The position numbers were made by a program, and so were the translations under genes. A stretch of 30,213 bases of DNA from a virus, in IMG/VR virus record IMGVR_UViG_3300036715_000563, positions 1 through 30,213 of that record. One strand, 5' to 3'. This document shows, in pieces, positions 13,342 through 22,080 of this stretch. Positions within the stretch are counted from its first letter, which is position 1. Every line of letters begins with the position of its first letter. Under the pieces are notes generated by a model. That model did not search any database and was not told where the DNA came from. It saw only the letters and a program-made list of their open reading frames with translations.

Positions 13342-16311
13342 ATGGGAAATATAAGCACACAACAATTTTTTGACCAGATACTACCAACCAACGGGGTGAT
13401 CGCAATAGCCACCCCATTCAAAATTCCAGGAACGGAAATAACGACCTACACACACCAAAGTTTTGACAGCACCAGTGCCCTCCTGTCCGCAGTAACGAAG
13501 TCCCTATGGGAGCATAAGGACGTGTTCTTCGCGCTAGGCTCGTTCAAAGAAGCCAAAGTCTGGAACCCTAATGTGCTGGACAAGCGCACTGGGGAGCTTG
13601 GCAAGTTTGAGTTCCGTACTCAGGCTAACGGGCTTGCGATGAAGTGTTTTTTCCTTGACCTTGACGTAAGCGCCAGCGCTACAGATAACAAGCACTTCCC
13701 CACCAAAGCCGCAGCCATAATCGCGTTGCGGGACTTCTGCAAGAAGCTAAAGATGCCGAAGCCGATGGTGGTAGACAGTGGTGGTGGATACCACGCGTAC
13801 TGGCCACTGACCGAAGAAGTGCCGACAGCCGAATGGCGGGTGGCGGCAGAGCAGTTTAAGTCTATCTGTATACATGAGCAGCTACCCATCGACCCATCGG
13901 TACCAGCGGATTCTGCGCGGGTTCTACGGGTTCCAGGCACAGCCAATTTCAAACAGGCTAATGCTCGTATGGTTACCATACAGAACGCTGCACACGGTCC
14001 ATACGCGTTTGAGATGTACGCGGCGTTGTTTGGGCGGTACGTAGAGGAGCACAATGTAACGGTTACGGCGCGTAAGAGCAGTACGCCTGCGCTACGCGGG
14101 GCGACAGCAGATGCGTTCGGTAGCAACGTAGGGGCAACCAACAACCCGGGCAACTTCGACCGCATTGTTTTTCACTGTGAGCAAATGGCCAATCTGCAGT
14201 ACACCCGAGGTGCAACTGCTGGATATGAGCTGTGGCGTGCGGGCTTAGGGGTAGTCAAGTTCTGCGAACCACAACGGGAAGCAGCGTTATCCATATCTGA
14301 TCAGCATGGCGAGTTTAACGAGCAGGACACCATGTGGCGTATGGACAACTGGACTACACCGCCGACCACCTGCGCTAAGCTGGATGCAGAGAACTCCGGC
14401 GTGTGTGGCAATTGCCCACACTGGCAGAACATAACGACCCCAGTGCAGTTAGGTAGGGAAGTTAAGGCAGCACCAGCACCCACCATAAACGTCACCGATG
14501 AAGATGGGGATACTGTAGCCATAGAGTTGCCGTCGCCGCCCATGCCGTACCGCCGCACAGATGGAGGCAGTATCGTAATGGTGAGCGAGGACTCTGACGG
14601 CAGGCCAACGTATGTTCCAGTATGTCCAAACGACCTGTACCCGATTCGCATACTGCGGCAGACCGGCGTAGACAACGTAGTCAACGAGAACAGTGTATGG
14701 CGTATCCACCTAGACCGCATGCCAGCACCAGTAGACGTTCGCATCGAGCAGGGGCTATTGAGCGATGCTAGGTCACTCCACAAGGTATTACTAAGCAACG
14801 GGCTGTACCTGTTGCCAACTGAAGCGAAAGAGACACAACAATATATGAGCGCATACATTAGGCACCTAAGCCAGCAGGCAGACCGCGAGAAGATATACGA
14901 ACGCATGGGCTGGCACGACGACCACGCATCCTATGTAATAGGCGGGGTGGTAGTCCACAAGGGGGGCAACGTCACCAAGCACGAGATTAGCCAGAACGTA
15001 ACATCCATCACCCGCGATGGCATGCACACGGTTGGAACCATGCAGGGCTGGCAGGATGCCATGAAGTTCTACCTCAAGCCTAATAGCGCCGCGCATCGTA
15101 TGTTCCTGTACGCCAGCTTCGGTGCGCCGCTGCTCCACATGACAGGGCACAAGGGCGTACTGCTATCCGCGACGGGCGATTCCGGTCGGGGTAAGACAAC
15201 TGCGGCACGGGCTAACCACTCCGTGTGGGGTCACCCAGACGCCCTCATGATTAACGGTAACCGAGATGGGTCAACCCAGAACGCAATGCTGTCCATCATA
15301 TCCTGTATCCATTCGTTGCCGGTAAGCATTGATGACACCACCGACCAAGACCCAGAAGTCATGGCCCGCCTCATGCTGAACTTCACACAGGGCAAAGACA
15401 AGTCCCGTATGTCTGGGCATGAGCATAACGGACAGATGCGCGGCTGGGAAACCATCGGAATACTAACCACGAACGCCGACGACGTTACCCGCATTTCCTC
15501 CCGCAGCAGTGGCGCGGAACCACACCTCATGCGTATTATCCCGGTGCCGTTCGAGAATATGGTCACCAGTACCGAAACGAAGATTGAGGCCGATCAGTTC
15601 CTGCTCGGTATGAACACCAACTATGGGCACGCAGGTATCACATATATGCAGTACGTCATGCCTCGCTACGCAGCTATAGAGACGCGTGTGCGGGACGCAA
15701 TGGCCAATATAGACCGCGCAGTACAGGCGGACAGTTCGGAGCGCTTCTGGACCGCTGGGGTGGCCGCCATTTACGTTGGCGCCCTGCTGGCTCAAGAGAG
15801 TGGTGTGCTGGTAGACTTCCCAATAGAGGACGACCTACAGTGGATGCTGAACCACATCGGCAATCTACGGGTCGGACTGGTTGAAGCCCGGGTAACTCCA
15901 GTGGATATACTTAACCAGTACCTAGAGGCCAGTATCGGCAATACTCTGGCAATGTCCGCGAAGTCCACCACTAACATTGATAACGTGGCACTGCACCCAC
16001 ACTACACCCTTAGCGTGCGGCATGACTTGGACCTTGGGGTAATCCACGTATCCAGAGCTGCGATATCCGAATACTGCACCAAGACCGGGGCTAACTTCCG
16101 CAAGGTCGAAGCTGAACTGGTAGCGGCACGAGTTGTCACCAACAAGAATGCACAGAAGGTCTTGGGGGCGGGAACCAATTACGCCAAGGGGCAGGTACGT
16201 TGCTGGGTGGTGGACGCTACAGCAATTAACGGTGGCGCAGTTGGTGCTGCTAAGATAATCCCTACGCTCAACACTGTAGTCCCAATGCGGCAGAAAGGGG
16301 CGGCAGCATGA
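13342..16311 (+). CDS. primase-polymerase and DUF927/superfamily 3-like helicase fusion (989 aa)
   Basis: The N-terminal domain has the motifs of an archaeo-eukaryotic type primase: LDLDVS (D106, D108), SGGGYHAYW (H151) and a later RVLRVPGTANFK segment. A Cys-rich linker at about 343-360 (CAKLDAENSGVCGNCPHW) could be a zinc element. The C-terminal half is a DUF927-type P-loop ATPase: TGDSGRGKTT (Walker A, K618), SIDDTT (Walker B, D664/D665) and ILTTNADDV (sensor). One polypeptide would thus make primers and unwind DNA at the phage fork, replacing DnaG/DnaB-type genes, none of which is seen here. GCGGGGG upstream supports ATG 13342. Its stop overlaps the next start (ATGA). Confidence 0.88.
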   Translation: MGNISTQQFFDQILPTNGVIAIATPFKIPGTEITTYTHQSFDSTSALLSAVTKSLWEHKDVFFALGSFKEAKVWNPNVLDKRTGELGKFEFRTQANGLAMKCFFLDLDVSASATDNKHFPTKAAAIIALRDFCKKLKMPKPMVVDSGGGYHAYWPLTEEVPTAEWRVAAEQFKSICIHEQLPIDPSVPADSARVLRVPGTANFKQANARMVTIQNAAHGPYAFEMYAALFGRYVEEHNVTVTARKSSTPALRGATADAFGSNVGATNNPGNFDRIVFHCEQMANLQYTRGATAGYELWRAGLGVVKFCEPQREAALSISDQHGEFNEQDTMWRMDNWTTPPTTCAKLDAENSGVCGNCPHWQNITTPVQLGREVKAAPAPTINVTDEDGDTVAIELPSPPMPYRRTDGGSIVMVSEDSDGRPTYVPVCPNDLYPIRILRQTGVDNVVNENSVWRIHLDRMPAPVDVRIEQGLLSDARSLHKVLLSNGLYLLPTEAKETQQYMSAYIRHLSQQADREKIYERMGWHDDHASYVIGGVVVHKGGNVTKHEISQNVTSITRDGMHTVGTMQGWQDAMKFYLKPNSAAHRMFLYASFGAPLLHMTGHKGVLLSATGDSGRGKTTAARANHSVWGHPDALMINGNRDGSTQNAMLSIISCIHSLPVSIDDTTDQDPEVMARLMLNFTQGKDKSRMSGHEHNGQMRGWETIGILTTNADDVTRISSRSSGAEPHLMRIIPVPFENMVTSTETKIEADQFLLGMNTNYGHAGITYMQYVMPRYAAIETRVRDAMANIDRAVQADSSERFWTAGVAAIYVGALLAQESGVLVDFPIEDDLQWMLNHIGNLRVGLVEARVTPVDILNQYLEASIGNTLAMSAKSTTNIDNVALHPHYTLSVRHDLDLGVIHVSRAAISEYCTKTGANFRKVEAELVAARVVTNKNAQKVLGAGTNYAKGQVRCWVVDATAINGGAVGAAKIIPTLNTVVPMRQKGAAA

Positions 16312-16574
16312 ACGAGCCAGTACAGTACGAGAAGGTACCCTACATAGCTGACTGCATACAGTGGAGGGGGGACAACGCGGAGGCTGTCATTGCCTTGCTA
16401 CCCGAAGATGCGAAGGCGTCAGTATCCACCATATACCTAACCATCCGATACCGAGATGGGATAACCACGTTAGTACCTGGGTGGTGGGTAGTCCGCGGGC
16501 AGAATGGGGAAGTGAAGTGCTACGACGACGCAACACTCCACGTTAAGTATCGCCCCGTGGTATTTGGGCGATAG
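16308..16574 (+). CDS. conserved small phage protein with PGWWVVRG motif (88 aa)
   Basis: The pattern IQWRGDNAEAVIALLP, then a beta segment, LVPGWWVVRGQNGEV and a C-terminal VKYRPV matches a common phage family ('aiqWtGdN..evl.fl...a.pGdwivrg..Ge...c....F...Y.pv') whose function is unknown. It overlaps the primase stop by ATGA and is the last gene of the plus-strand module, facing the convergent virion genes across the hairpin at 16585. Confidence 0.8.
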   Translation: MNEPVQYEKVPYIADCIQWRGDNAEAVIALLPEDAKASVSTIYLTIRYRDGITTLVPGWWVVRGQNGEVKCYDDATLHVKYRPVVFGR

Positions 16575-16584
16575 ATTTTGCTAG

Positions 16585-16610
16585 ACTACACGCCGGTTAT
16601 TGCGTGTAGT
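16585..16610. terminator. perfect 9-bp hairpin between convergent modules
   Basis: ACTACACGC (16585-16593) is complementary to GCGTGTAGT (16602-16610) with an 8-base loop. It lies between the plus-strand stop (16574) and the minus-strand genes, and the minus gene's TAA (16599-16597) falls in the loop. U-runs are short on both sides (TAAATT on plus; CTAGCAAAAT on minus), so bidirectional termination is likely from position rather than from a classic U tract. Confidence 0.55.
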
Positions 16611-18549
16611 TAAATTGCTCAGCGCTAGACGAACTCTGACCTGCGCTAACGCTGTTCGAGTAGGATATACCGGCGGAGTTCGAGACACTGGATGTTAGCC
16701 CGCCGTGTAAATTCACCGCCGACAACGCAGACGCCGCCAACTGGGCTGACACCGTTGCCCCCGCTTTTGTTGCTTCTACCAAGAGTGTTACCTGCTGAAT
16801 CAGCGTCTGTATGTTTGCCTTTGCCGCCTCGATGCGCACGTCAGCGGCAGCTACGGCAACATCGGATTCAGCTTTGTACACGGTTGCTTCCGCGTTGACA
16901 CGGGACGCCTCACCTTGAGTCTTGCTCTCGAACGCCCGGGTTTCAGCATCGAAGACGCTAGTTATCGCGCCTACTCGGGCAACTTCTGCATCCACCTCTA
17001 CCCGGTACGCCTCAGTACGCGACTTAAATAAATCCATCGGCACTTCCTGACCTACCTTAATCTCAGCGTTTTGTACTGCTACCTGTGCATCTACGAATGC
17101 CCTAAACCCATTCACTTGGCTGCCGTAGGCGTCCGCTTGCGCCTTAAACACGTCGACCTTAGATACCTCAGCGCGTACCTGAGTGGCGTACGCATCATAC
17201 TCCGCAGCCTTAGCGCGTACTGTTTCTCCATAGGCTCCGACCTGTGCAGCGTAAGAATCTATCTGCACCTTGTTCGCGCCTGCGACGGCGTTAGCAGCCT
17301 CTACTTGGGCGCGGAACACATCGACGAGGGCCTGTGCCGCAGACACTTCAGTACGGTATATGTCTACGCGTTGCGAATTTAGCGTACCGATTAGATGCTG
17401 ACCCTCCAGCTGAGCCTTATATATCTCCAGCTTGGTTAGCTCGGCCTGTATCGCAGCTCGATAGACCTCTACCTGAGCTGCGTATGCCTGCACTTCTTCA
17501 CGGTAGCGCCCTACTGTCTCGCGGTAGATATCTATAGCTACTTGCTGTGAGAAACGTGCGACGTCAAATGCACGCTGCGCAATTTGGTTGGCGTAGGTTA
17601 TAAGCCCTTCCTCCACCTTCCACGCTTGCTCGAACGCAAAGCGGCGGTTAGACTGCTCAAGGTCTGCCTGCTTAATCATTACATCACGGGACAGTGTACT
17701 GCCAGCATTTTGGGCGTCCTGTGTGGCTGCCAGAAGCTCGGTAGACATTGCGCCCGGAGGTTTTCTGAACCCGCGTGTTGCGAACGAGCGTAGCACCTCC
17801 TGCGCTTTGCGTAGTGAGTTCGTAGTCTCACGCGCACGCCCCTGGTCCCATATCGCCTGTTCCACAGCTGGACTTAACCCCGTAGCCGCGCCGTTCACCC
17901 AGAGCAGTAGCTGTGCGCGTAGGTCGGTAAGCAACCCCGAGGTGTACGTGGTATCTGCGAAACTGAAAATGTAGTCAGGAGCTAGTGGCGAGTCTGGCAG
18001 CACCGCAGTAAATGTAGGCAATGTGAGTAGCGGGGTAACCGGCACATCCACCCCAAGTAAATCAGGCACTTCTGGCAGTGTTAGCGGCTGCTCGGCGGGG
18101 ATGATTACGTCCGCGAGGGTAGGTACCGAAGGTAGTTGAGCGGATAGCGGCGCGGGCACGGCTATGTCTAGGTTTACAACAGGTACCTCAGCAGTGAACT
18201 CAGGTGCTCCACCAACGTCCAGAGGAGCTACGGTCGCTAACTCCGGCTCTACCGGTACAGCAGGTAAATTTAGTGTTGTGCCTGTTGGGTCGGCAGGGGG
18301 GTTTGTTGGAATATATGGGTGGATGACCTGTGTAACAGGCCCAAGCTCATCCGAAACGATAGGCAGATTCGCCAACCCAGCGGTAACCTGCGCCAAACTA
18401 TCTATAAAGTTTTCCGCGTCTGTAAATGCCGCATCGGCGTATCCTGTCGCTCTGCTCCAGCCGTTGACCACCAGCTGGGAGGTCATATTATCCTTATCCG
18501 TTATCGGGACAAAAGCTAAGGGGTCTATGGTGGGTAGCGTTAGTGGCAT
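16597..18549 (-). CDS. long coiled-coil virion protein, probable tail/internal protein (650 aa)
   Basis: The start ATG 18549 has AAGGA upstream. The N-terminal 190 residues are rich in short Pro motifs (LPTI, LPAVP, LPEVPD, LPSVPTL). From about 270 to 590 the sequence repeats Ala/Tyr/Val-rich heptad- and 11-residue-type units such as VQAYAAQVEVYRAAI and VDVFKAQADAYGSQV, forming a very long coiled coil. The tail is Ser-rich (SNSVSAGQSSSS). Proteins of this build occur next to tail genes in podoviruses and are thought to be structural. It is the last gene of the minus-strand module; a filament- or fibre-like role is inferred. Confidence 0.7.
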   Translation of the reverse strand: MPLTLPTIDPLAFVPITDKDNMTSQLVVNGWSRATGYADAAFTDAENFIDSLAQVTAGLANLPIVSDELGPVTQVIHPYIPTNPPADPTGTTLNLPAVPVEPELATVAPLDVGGAPEFTAEVPVVNLDIAVPAPLSAQLPSVPTLADVIIPAEQPLTLPEVPDLLGVDVPVTPLLTLPTFTAVLPDSPLAPDYIFSFADTTYTSGLLTDLRAQLLLWVNGAATGLSPAVEQAIWDQGRARETTNSLRKAQEVLRSFATRGFRKPPGAMSTELLAATQDAQNAGSTLSRDVMIKQADLEQSNRRFAFEQAWKVEEGLITYANQIAQRAFDVARFSQQVAIDIYRETVGRYREEVQAYAAQVEVYRAAIQAELTKLEIYKAQLEGQHLIGTLNSQRVDIYRTEVSAAQALVDVFRAQVEAANAVAGANKVQIDSYAAQVGAYGETVRAKAAEYDAYATQVRAEVSKVDVFKAQADAYGSQVNGFRAFVDAQVAVQNAEIKVGQEVPMDLFKSRTEAYRVEVDAEVARVGAITSVFDAETRAFESKTQGEASRVNAEATVYKAESDVAVAAADVRIEAAKANIQTLIQQVTLLVEATKAGATVSAQLAASALSAVNLHGGLTSSVSNSAGISYSNSVSAGQSSSSAEQFNYTQ

Positions 18550-18573
18550 ATTATTAGTTCCTTGTGTTTAGCG

Positions 18574-19887
18574 TTATGCTGATACTTCGGTCTTGAAGAT
18601 AGCTACCCCATACGCATTCTGTATAGGAGGGTTGGTTAGCGCTTGGAGTGCCGGTGCGAGCGTGGTCGCATTCCATTGGGTAGCCGGTTGGGTGACTATC
18701 GGGGTTACTGAACTGCAAGTACCTACCAGTATTTTACCACTATCAGACACCGCGAACACCTCAGAGCTAGTCACGCCCGGCTCAGGGTTTATCCCTGCTG
18801 GCAGTTCTAATCTTTGTAGCCCGGTAGCCTGTGTCCAAACCCCGGCGAAATCATCAGCTAATACAGCCACGATAGAGCCGTCGTACGAAAATGCTGTAAC
18901 TTGGCTATATCCGGCGGCTATCCCTAACTCATGAGCGTGTCCGTCTGCTGTCCAGATGATGGCCCGGTTGTTAGTTCCATCGGCGGCGTATGCGTTCCCC
19001 CCAATTAACTTACCATCGCCGGAAATTGCGAACGCAAAGCTATGCGCCGCCCCCGAGGGCATGTCCATTTCCTGAAACCCCGTTGCCGCAGTCCAGCGAA
19101 AAACGCTGTGGTAAGTGTCTGTGATCCCCTGCCCGAGCGCAGAGAGAAACTCACCAGTAGCGGATACCGCCATTACCGCTCCGTCCGAGGATAACCCTCG
19201 GCAGTACGCGTCGGAACCGCCGATGGGGGAGTAGTTTGGCGCCCCTAGATTCTCCCCCCCTGTCTCAATCGTCCAACGAAAAACATTGATTGTGGGTTGT
19301 CCGGTATATGTATGCACACTACCCCGCCCATCGCCAACTATTATCTTACCGTTGTGAGAGACCCCCCGCGCAGCACCATCCGCTATCCAATACTGCATCT
19401 GCAGCACCTGCACCATATCTTTCTTCTTGCGGTCCCATAGCACGGGTTGATTATAGTCTTGGCCTACTATTATAGACCCGTCACCAGATATGGCGTAGGC
19501 TACGCCGGGCACTGTGGCGTCTGCTAGTCGGGGTAGTACCACCTGCTTGCCTCCGTTATGCCAGTACACGGGTGCGCTCCATCCTGTCACCGGGTCTACG
19601 TCTGATCCCACTATTACTGTATTCCACTGAGTGGTGTGGTTGGCTTCTGCAGTGACACGGGGGTTAGGTACGAATGGTGCGTCTATGCGTATGGTATCGT
19701 GCCCAAACGTAGATGCAACGGTGATTACTGTGCCATCTGGCATCTGTACCCTGCGAGACAACTGCTGGAGTTTACTGAACTCCATGGACTTCTTCAGGAT
19801 GTCGAGTTGCAACGTCGCCTCGCCAGTATACGCCCTCGCCAACGCTGCGTCGCCTGTGTACCCTTTACGTAGCGATATACTAGCCAT
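18574..19887 (-). CDS. HAF-repeat tail protein, probable beta-propeller (437 aa)
   Basis: Start ATG 19887 is chosen because GGAAG lies 6-10 bases upstream; an earlier start at 19932 would overlap the previous gene further. After an N-terminal helical section (residues 1-60), the protein shows repeats of the HAF type: AISGDGSIIVGQ, SHNGKIIVGDG, SSDGAVMAVSATG, ISGDGKLIGGN, SYDGSIVAVLAD, SDSGKILVG, each followed by a VFRWT/IIWT/VWT strand. HAF-family repeats occur in secreted and autotransporter proteins and are predicted beta-propellers. It probably decorates the tail and contacts the host surface. The start overlaps the upstream gene stop by 8 bases. Confidence 0.75.
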   Translation of the reverse strand: MASISLRKGYTGDAALARAYTGEATLQLDILKKSMEFSKLQQLSRRVQMPDGTVITVASTFGHDTIRIDAPFVPNPRVTAEANHTTQWNTVIVGSDVDPVTGWSAPVYWHNGGKQVVLPRLADATVPGVAYAISGDGSIIVGQDYNQPVLWDRKKKDMVQVLQMQYWIADGAARGVSHNGKIIVGDGRGSVHTYTGQPTINVFRWTIETGGENLGAPNYSPIGGSDAYCRGLSSDGAVMAVSATGEFLSALGQGITDTYHSVFRWTAATGFQEMDMPSGAAHSFAFAISGDGKLIGGNAYAADGTNNRAIIWTADGHAHELGIAAGYSQVTAFSYDGSIVAVLADDFAGVWTQATGLQRLELPAGINPEPGVTSSEVFAVSDSGKILVGTCSSVTPIVTQPATQWNATTLAPALQALTNPPIQNAYGVAIFKTEVSA

Positions 19888-22048
19888 TGCTGTCACTTCC
19901 GCCCACTCGCCGGGTAAGTGCGCTGAACGCAATATCTACCGAGTTTAGCTCGAACTCCGCCCCATCCACGTTCTGAATCTCGAACTGCCAGTATCGGGCG
20001 TTCAAACCTTTGCCGACTTGAACGCGCCGGTTGTATAAGCCTGCGGCTCCTGTCGACGCGAGGGTGTAATCATAGGTACTATTGTCACAGGTCGTAACTC
20101 GCAGCAGTAACTCACCGTCGGTACGATACCCCACATACATGTTGTCTACGCGTTTGATGTGGGTTGTGCCGAAGTCTGTAATCCCGAGGCGAGCTACGGC
20201 ATCTATCGGTGCACCCGCGTCATTCGCCCCTGCCAACGCGAAAATACCCGCATCGCTCGCCCCGAGGTAGACCCCATTGAACTTGGCGAAACTGTTGAAA
20301 GGGTAGTTCGTATATGTGCTCAGCGCTTGGCTCTCGGTGTGCATCACAATTGCCGAGAAGTTCGCACCAGTGGACTCGTGCCCGGTTGCCGTCGCTAGTA
20401 TAAGGGGCAATGCCACTGTCGTGCTAGTTCCTTCTGCACGCAAGTATCCAGCTGACGTTTCTATATATAGCGGTAGCGTAACTGTGGACGAGGCCAATAC
20501 ACCAGTGTAGCCCTGCGCCGCCAATAGCATGCGCGATAGTGACGCAGTTGACGCTCCTTGGACGCCTACTACACCTGTACCCAGCGATACGATCTGCGAC
20601 AGCGTCCATGCTGAGGTCCCGACCAGTTGGGTGATTGCTGTCGATGCGGGTACGATATACTCAAGGTAAGCGGCAGAAGAACCAACCTGCCCTACTGCCC
20701 CAGAACCACTCGCAGAGATATTCTGTAGCACTGCGTTAGATACGCTGAGGGAACCACCTACGCCAGTAATATACTGTGACTCAACATCGCTGTACCCAGC
20801 TGCGCCCGCAAATGCTATGCCTGAAGCGATGATATTTGGGATAGATTGCGTCACCTGATACACATTAGTTACGCTACCCCCTGCCCCCGTGCCAGCGGCT
20901 GTGATTCCTTGCAGATAAATAGCTGGCGATGAGTCAGCTGTGCCATAGGCAGTTATATAGGATAAAGTCGCCGCGCTGTCCCCGCTTAGGGTGCTACCAG
21001 TACCTGCCGCAGTGGGGGTTAGTAGCGTCGCCGCACTATCCCCGTATTGGGGTGGTAGCAGCGGCCCTGCCGTAGTGATGTTCTGTAGGGTACCCGCACT
21101 AGTACCGACCAAGCCTGATATTATGTTCTGCAGCGTGGCCGAGCTGTCCCCCGAAGCTGGCGAGGGGATAATAGTAGCCGTAGACGTCGCCCAAGTAATA
21201 CCATCCGAGCTAACTACGGCATACTCCGCGCCATTGGCATACGATACCGCGCAGAATACCGTGCCGTTCCATATTATGTCTGTCCAGTACGCGTATGTTG
21301 GCAGCGAACCCTGTGTCCATGTGACACCGTCGGGGCTGGTTGCGTATGCGTTACGCGCACCATTACCGACGGCAGCGACGGTGCAAAATATGGTGCCGTT
21401 CCACGCGATGGCGTCCCAGTACCCGACTGGCATCGTGGTATATAGCGTCCACGTGATACCGTCGGGGCTGGTTGCGACATTGCTCGAATAGTATCCTGGG
21501 ATGGAGAATACCGTGCCGTTCCACGCGATAGCGCACCAGCCGGTAGTTGCTGGTAACGTCTGCTGTGTCCACGTGATACCGTCTGGACTGGTAGCGGCTA
21601 TAGTTGAGTTGTAGCTAACAGCACAGAATACTGTGCCGTTCCATGCTAGGGTGTACCAGTTTGCGGTTGCTGGTAGTGTCCGTTGTGTCCACGTGATACC
21701 GTCGGGGCTGGTAGCGGCTATATCTGAGTAGTAGCTAATAGCACAGAATACCGTTCCGTTCCACGCTACGTCGTACCAGTCCGTGTTTGCCGGTAGTGTA
21801 CGTTGTGTCCAGTGAACGCCGTCCGGGCTAGTCAGTGCTATATTTGTGCCATCAGCTACAGCACAAAATACAGTGCCATTCCACGCAATAGAGCGCCAGT
21901 TCTGGGATACTGGCAGCGTGTTTCGTATCCAGTTAGTACCATCCGAGCTAGTCGAGGCATAGCTGGTACCGAAGTCTACGGAACAAAATACGGTACCGTT
22001 CCACGCTACCGAGCGCCCATACACGGTGGGGGGGATTATGACTGGCAC
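19880..22048 (-). CDS. tail protein with N-terminal seven-repeat propeller and conserved C-terminal virion domain (722 aa)
   Basis: GTG start at 22048 has TAGGAG 8 bases upstream. Residues 12-293 are seven tandem repeats of 38-44 residues with the core AWNGTVFCAV and SPDGITWTQRTLP, a variant of the Asp-box pattern; seven units fit a closed beta-propeller. Residues about 295-560 are a different Gly/Ala/Thr-rich repeat region (GDSAATL, LQNITAAGTG and similar). The last 155 residues (FNSFAKFNGVYLGASDAGIF, ITDFGTTHIKRVDNMYVGYR, GLNARYWQFEIQNVDGAEFE) match a domain common to podovirus tail proteins. This suggests a tail-anchored C-terminus with an exposed propeller; receptor binding is inferred. 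Confidence 0.78.
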   Translation of the reverse strand: MPVIIPPTVYGRSVAWNGTVFCSVDFGTSYASTSSDGTNWIRNTLPVSQNWRSIAWNGTVFCAVADGTNIALTSPDGVHWTQRTLPANTDWYDVAWNGTVFCAISYYSDIAATSPDGITWTQRTLPATANWYTLAWNGTVFCAVSYNSTIAATSPDGITWTQQTLPATTGWCAIAWNGTVFSIPGYYSSNVATSPDGITWTLYTTMPVGYWDAIAWNGTIFCTVAAVGNGARNAYATSPDGVTWTQGSLPTYAYWTDIIWNGTVFCAVSYANGAEYAVVSSDGITWATSTATIIPSPASGDSSATLQNIISGLVGTSAGTLQNITTAGPLLPPQYGDSAATLLTPTAAGTGSTLSGDSAATLSYITAYGTADSSPAIYLQGITAAGTGAGGSVTNVYQVTQSIPNIIASGIAFAGAAGYSDVESQYITGVGGSLSVSNAVLQNISASGSGAVGQVGSSAAYLEYIVPASTAITQLVGTSAWTLSQIVSLGTGVVGVQGASTASLSRMLLAAQGYTGVLASSTVTLPLYIETSAGYLRAEGTSTTVALPLILATATGHESTGANFSAIVMHTESQALSTYTNYPFNSFAKFNGVYLGASDAGIFALAGANDAGAPIDAVARLGITDFGTTHIKRVDNMYVGYRTDGELLLRVTTCDNSTYDYTLASTGAAGLYNRRVQVGKGLNARYWQFEIQNVDGAEFELNSVDIAFSALTRRVGGSDSNG
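21170..22015 (-). repeat. seven tandem ~120-bp coding repeats
   Basis: Seven consecutive units of 114-132 bases encode the propeller repeats. Units three and four (about 21536-21775) remain very close at the DNA level, with shared stretches such as GTCCACGTGATACCGTC and CCGTTCCACGC, so copy number could change by recombination. Confidence 0.85.
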
Positions 22049-22080
22049 TTATACGCTCCTATCGCGAGATAAAGATCGCA

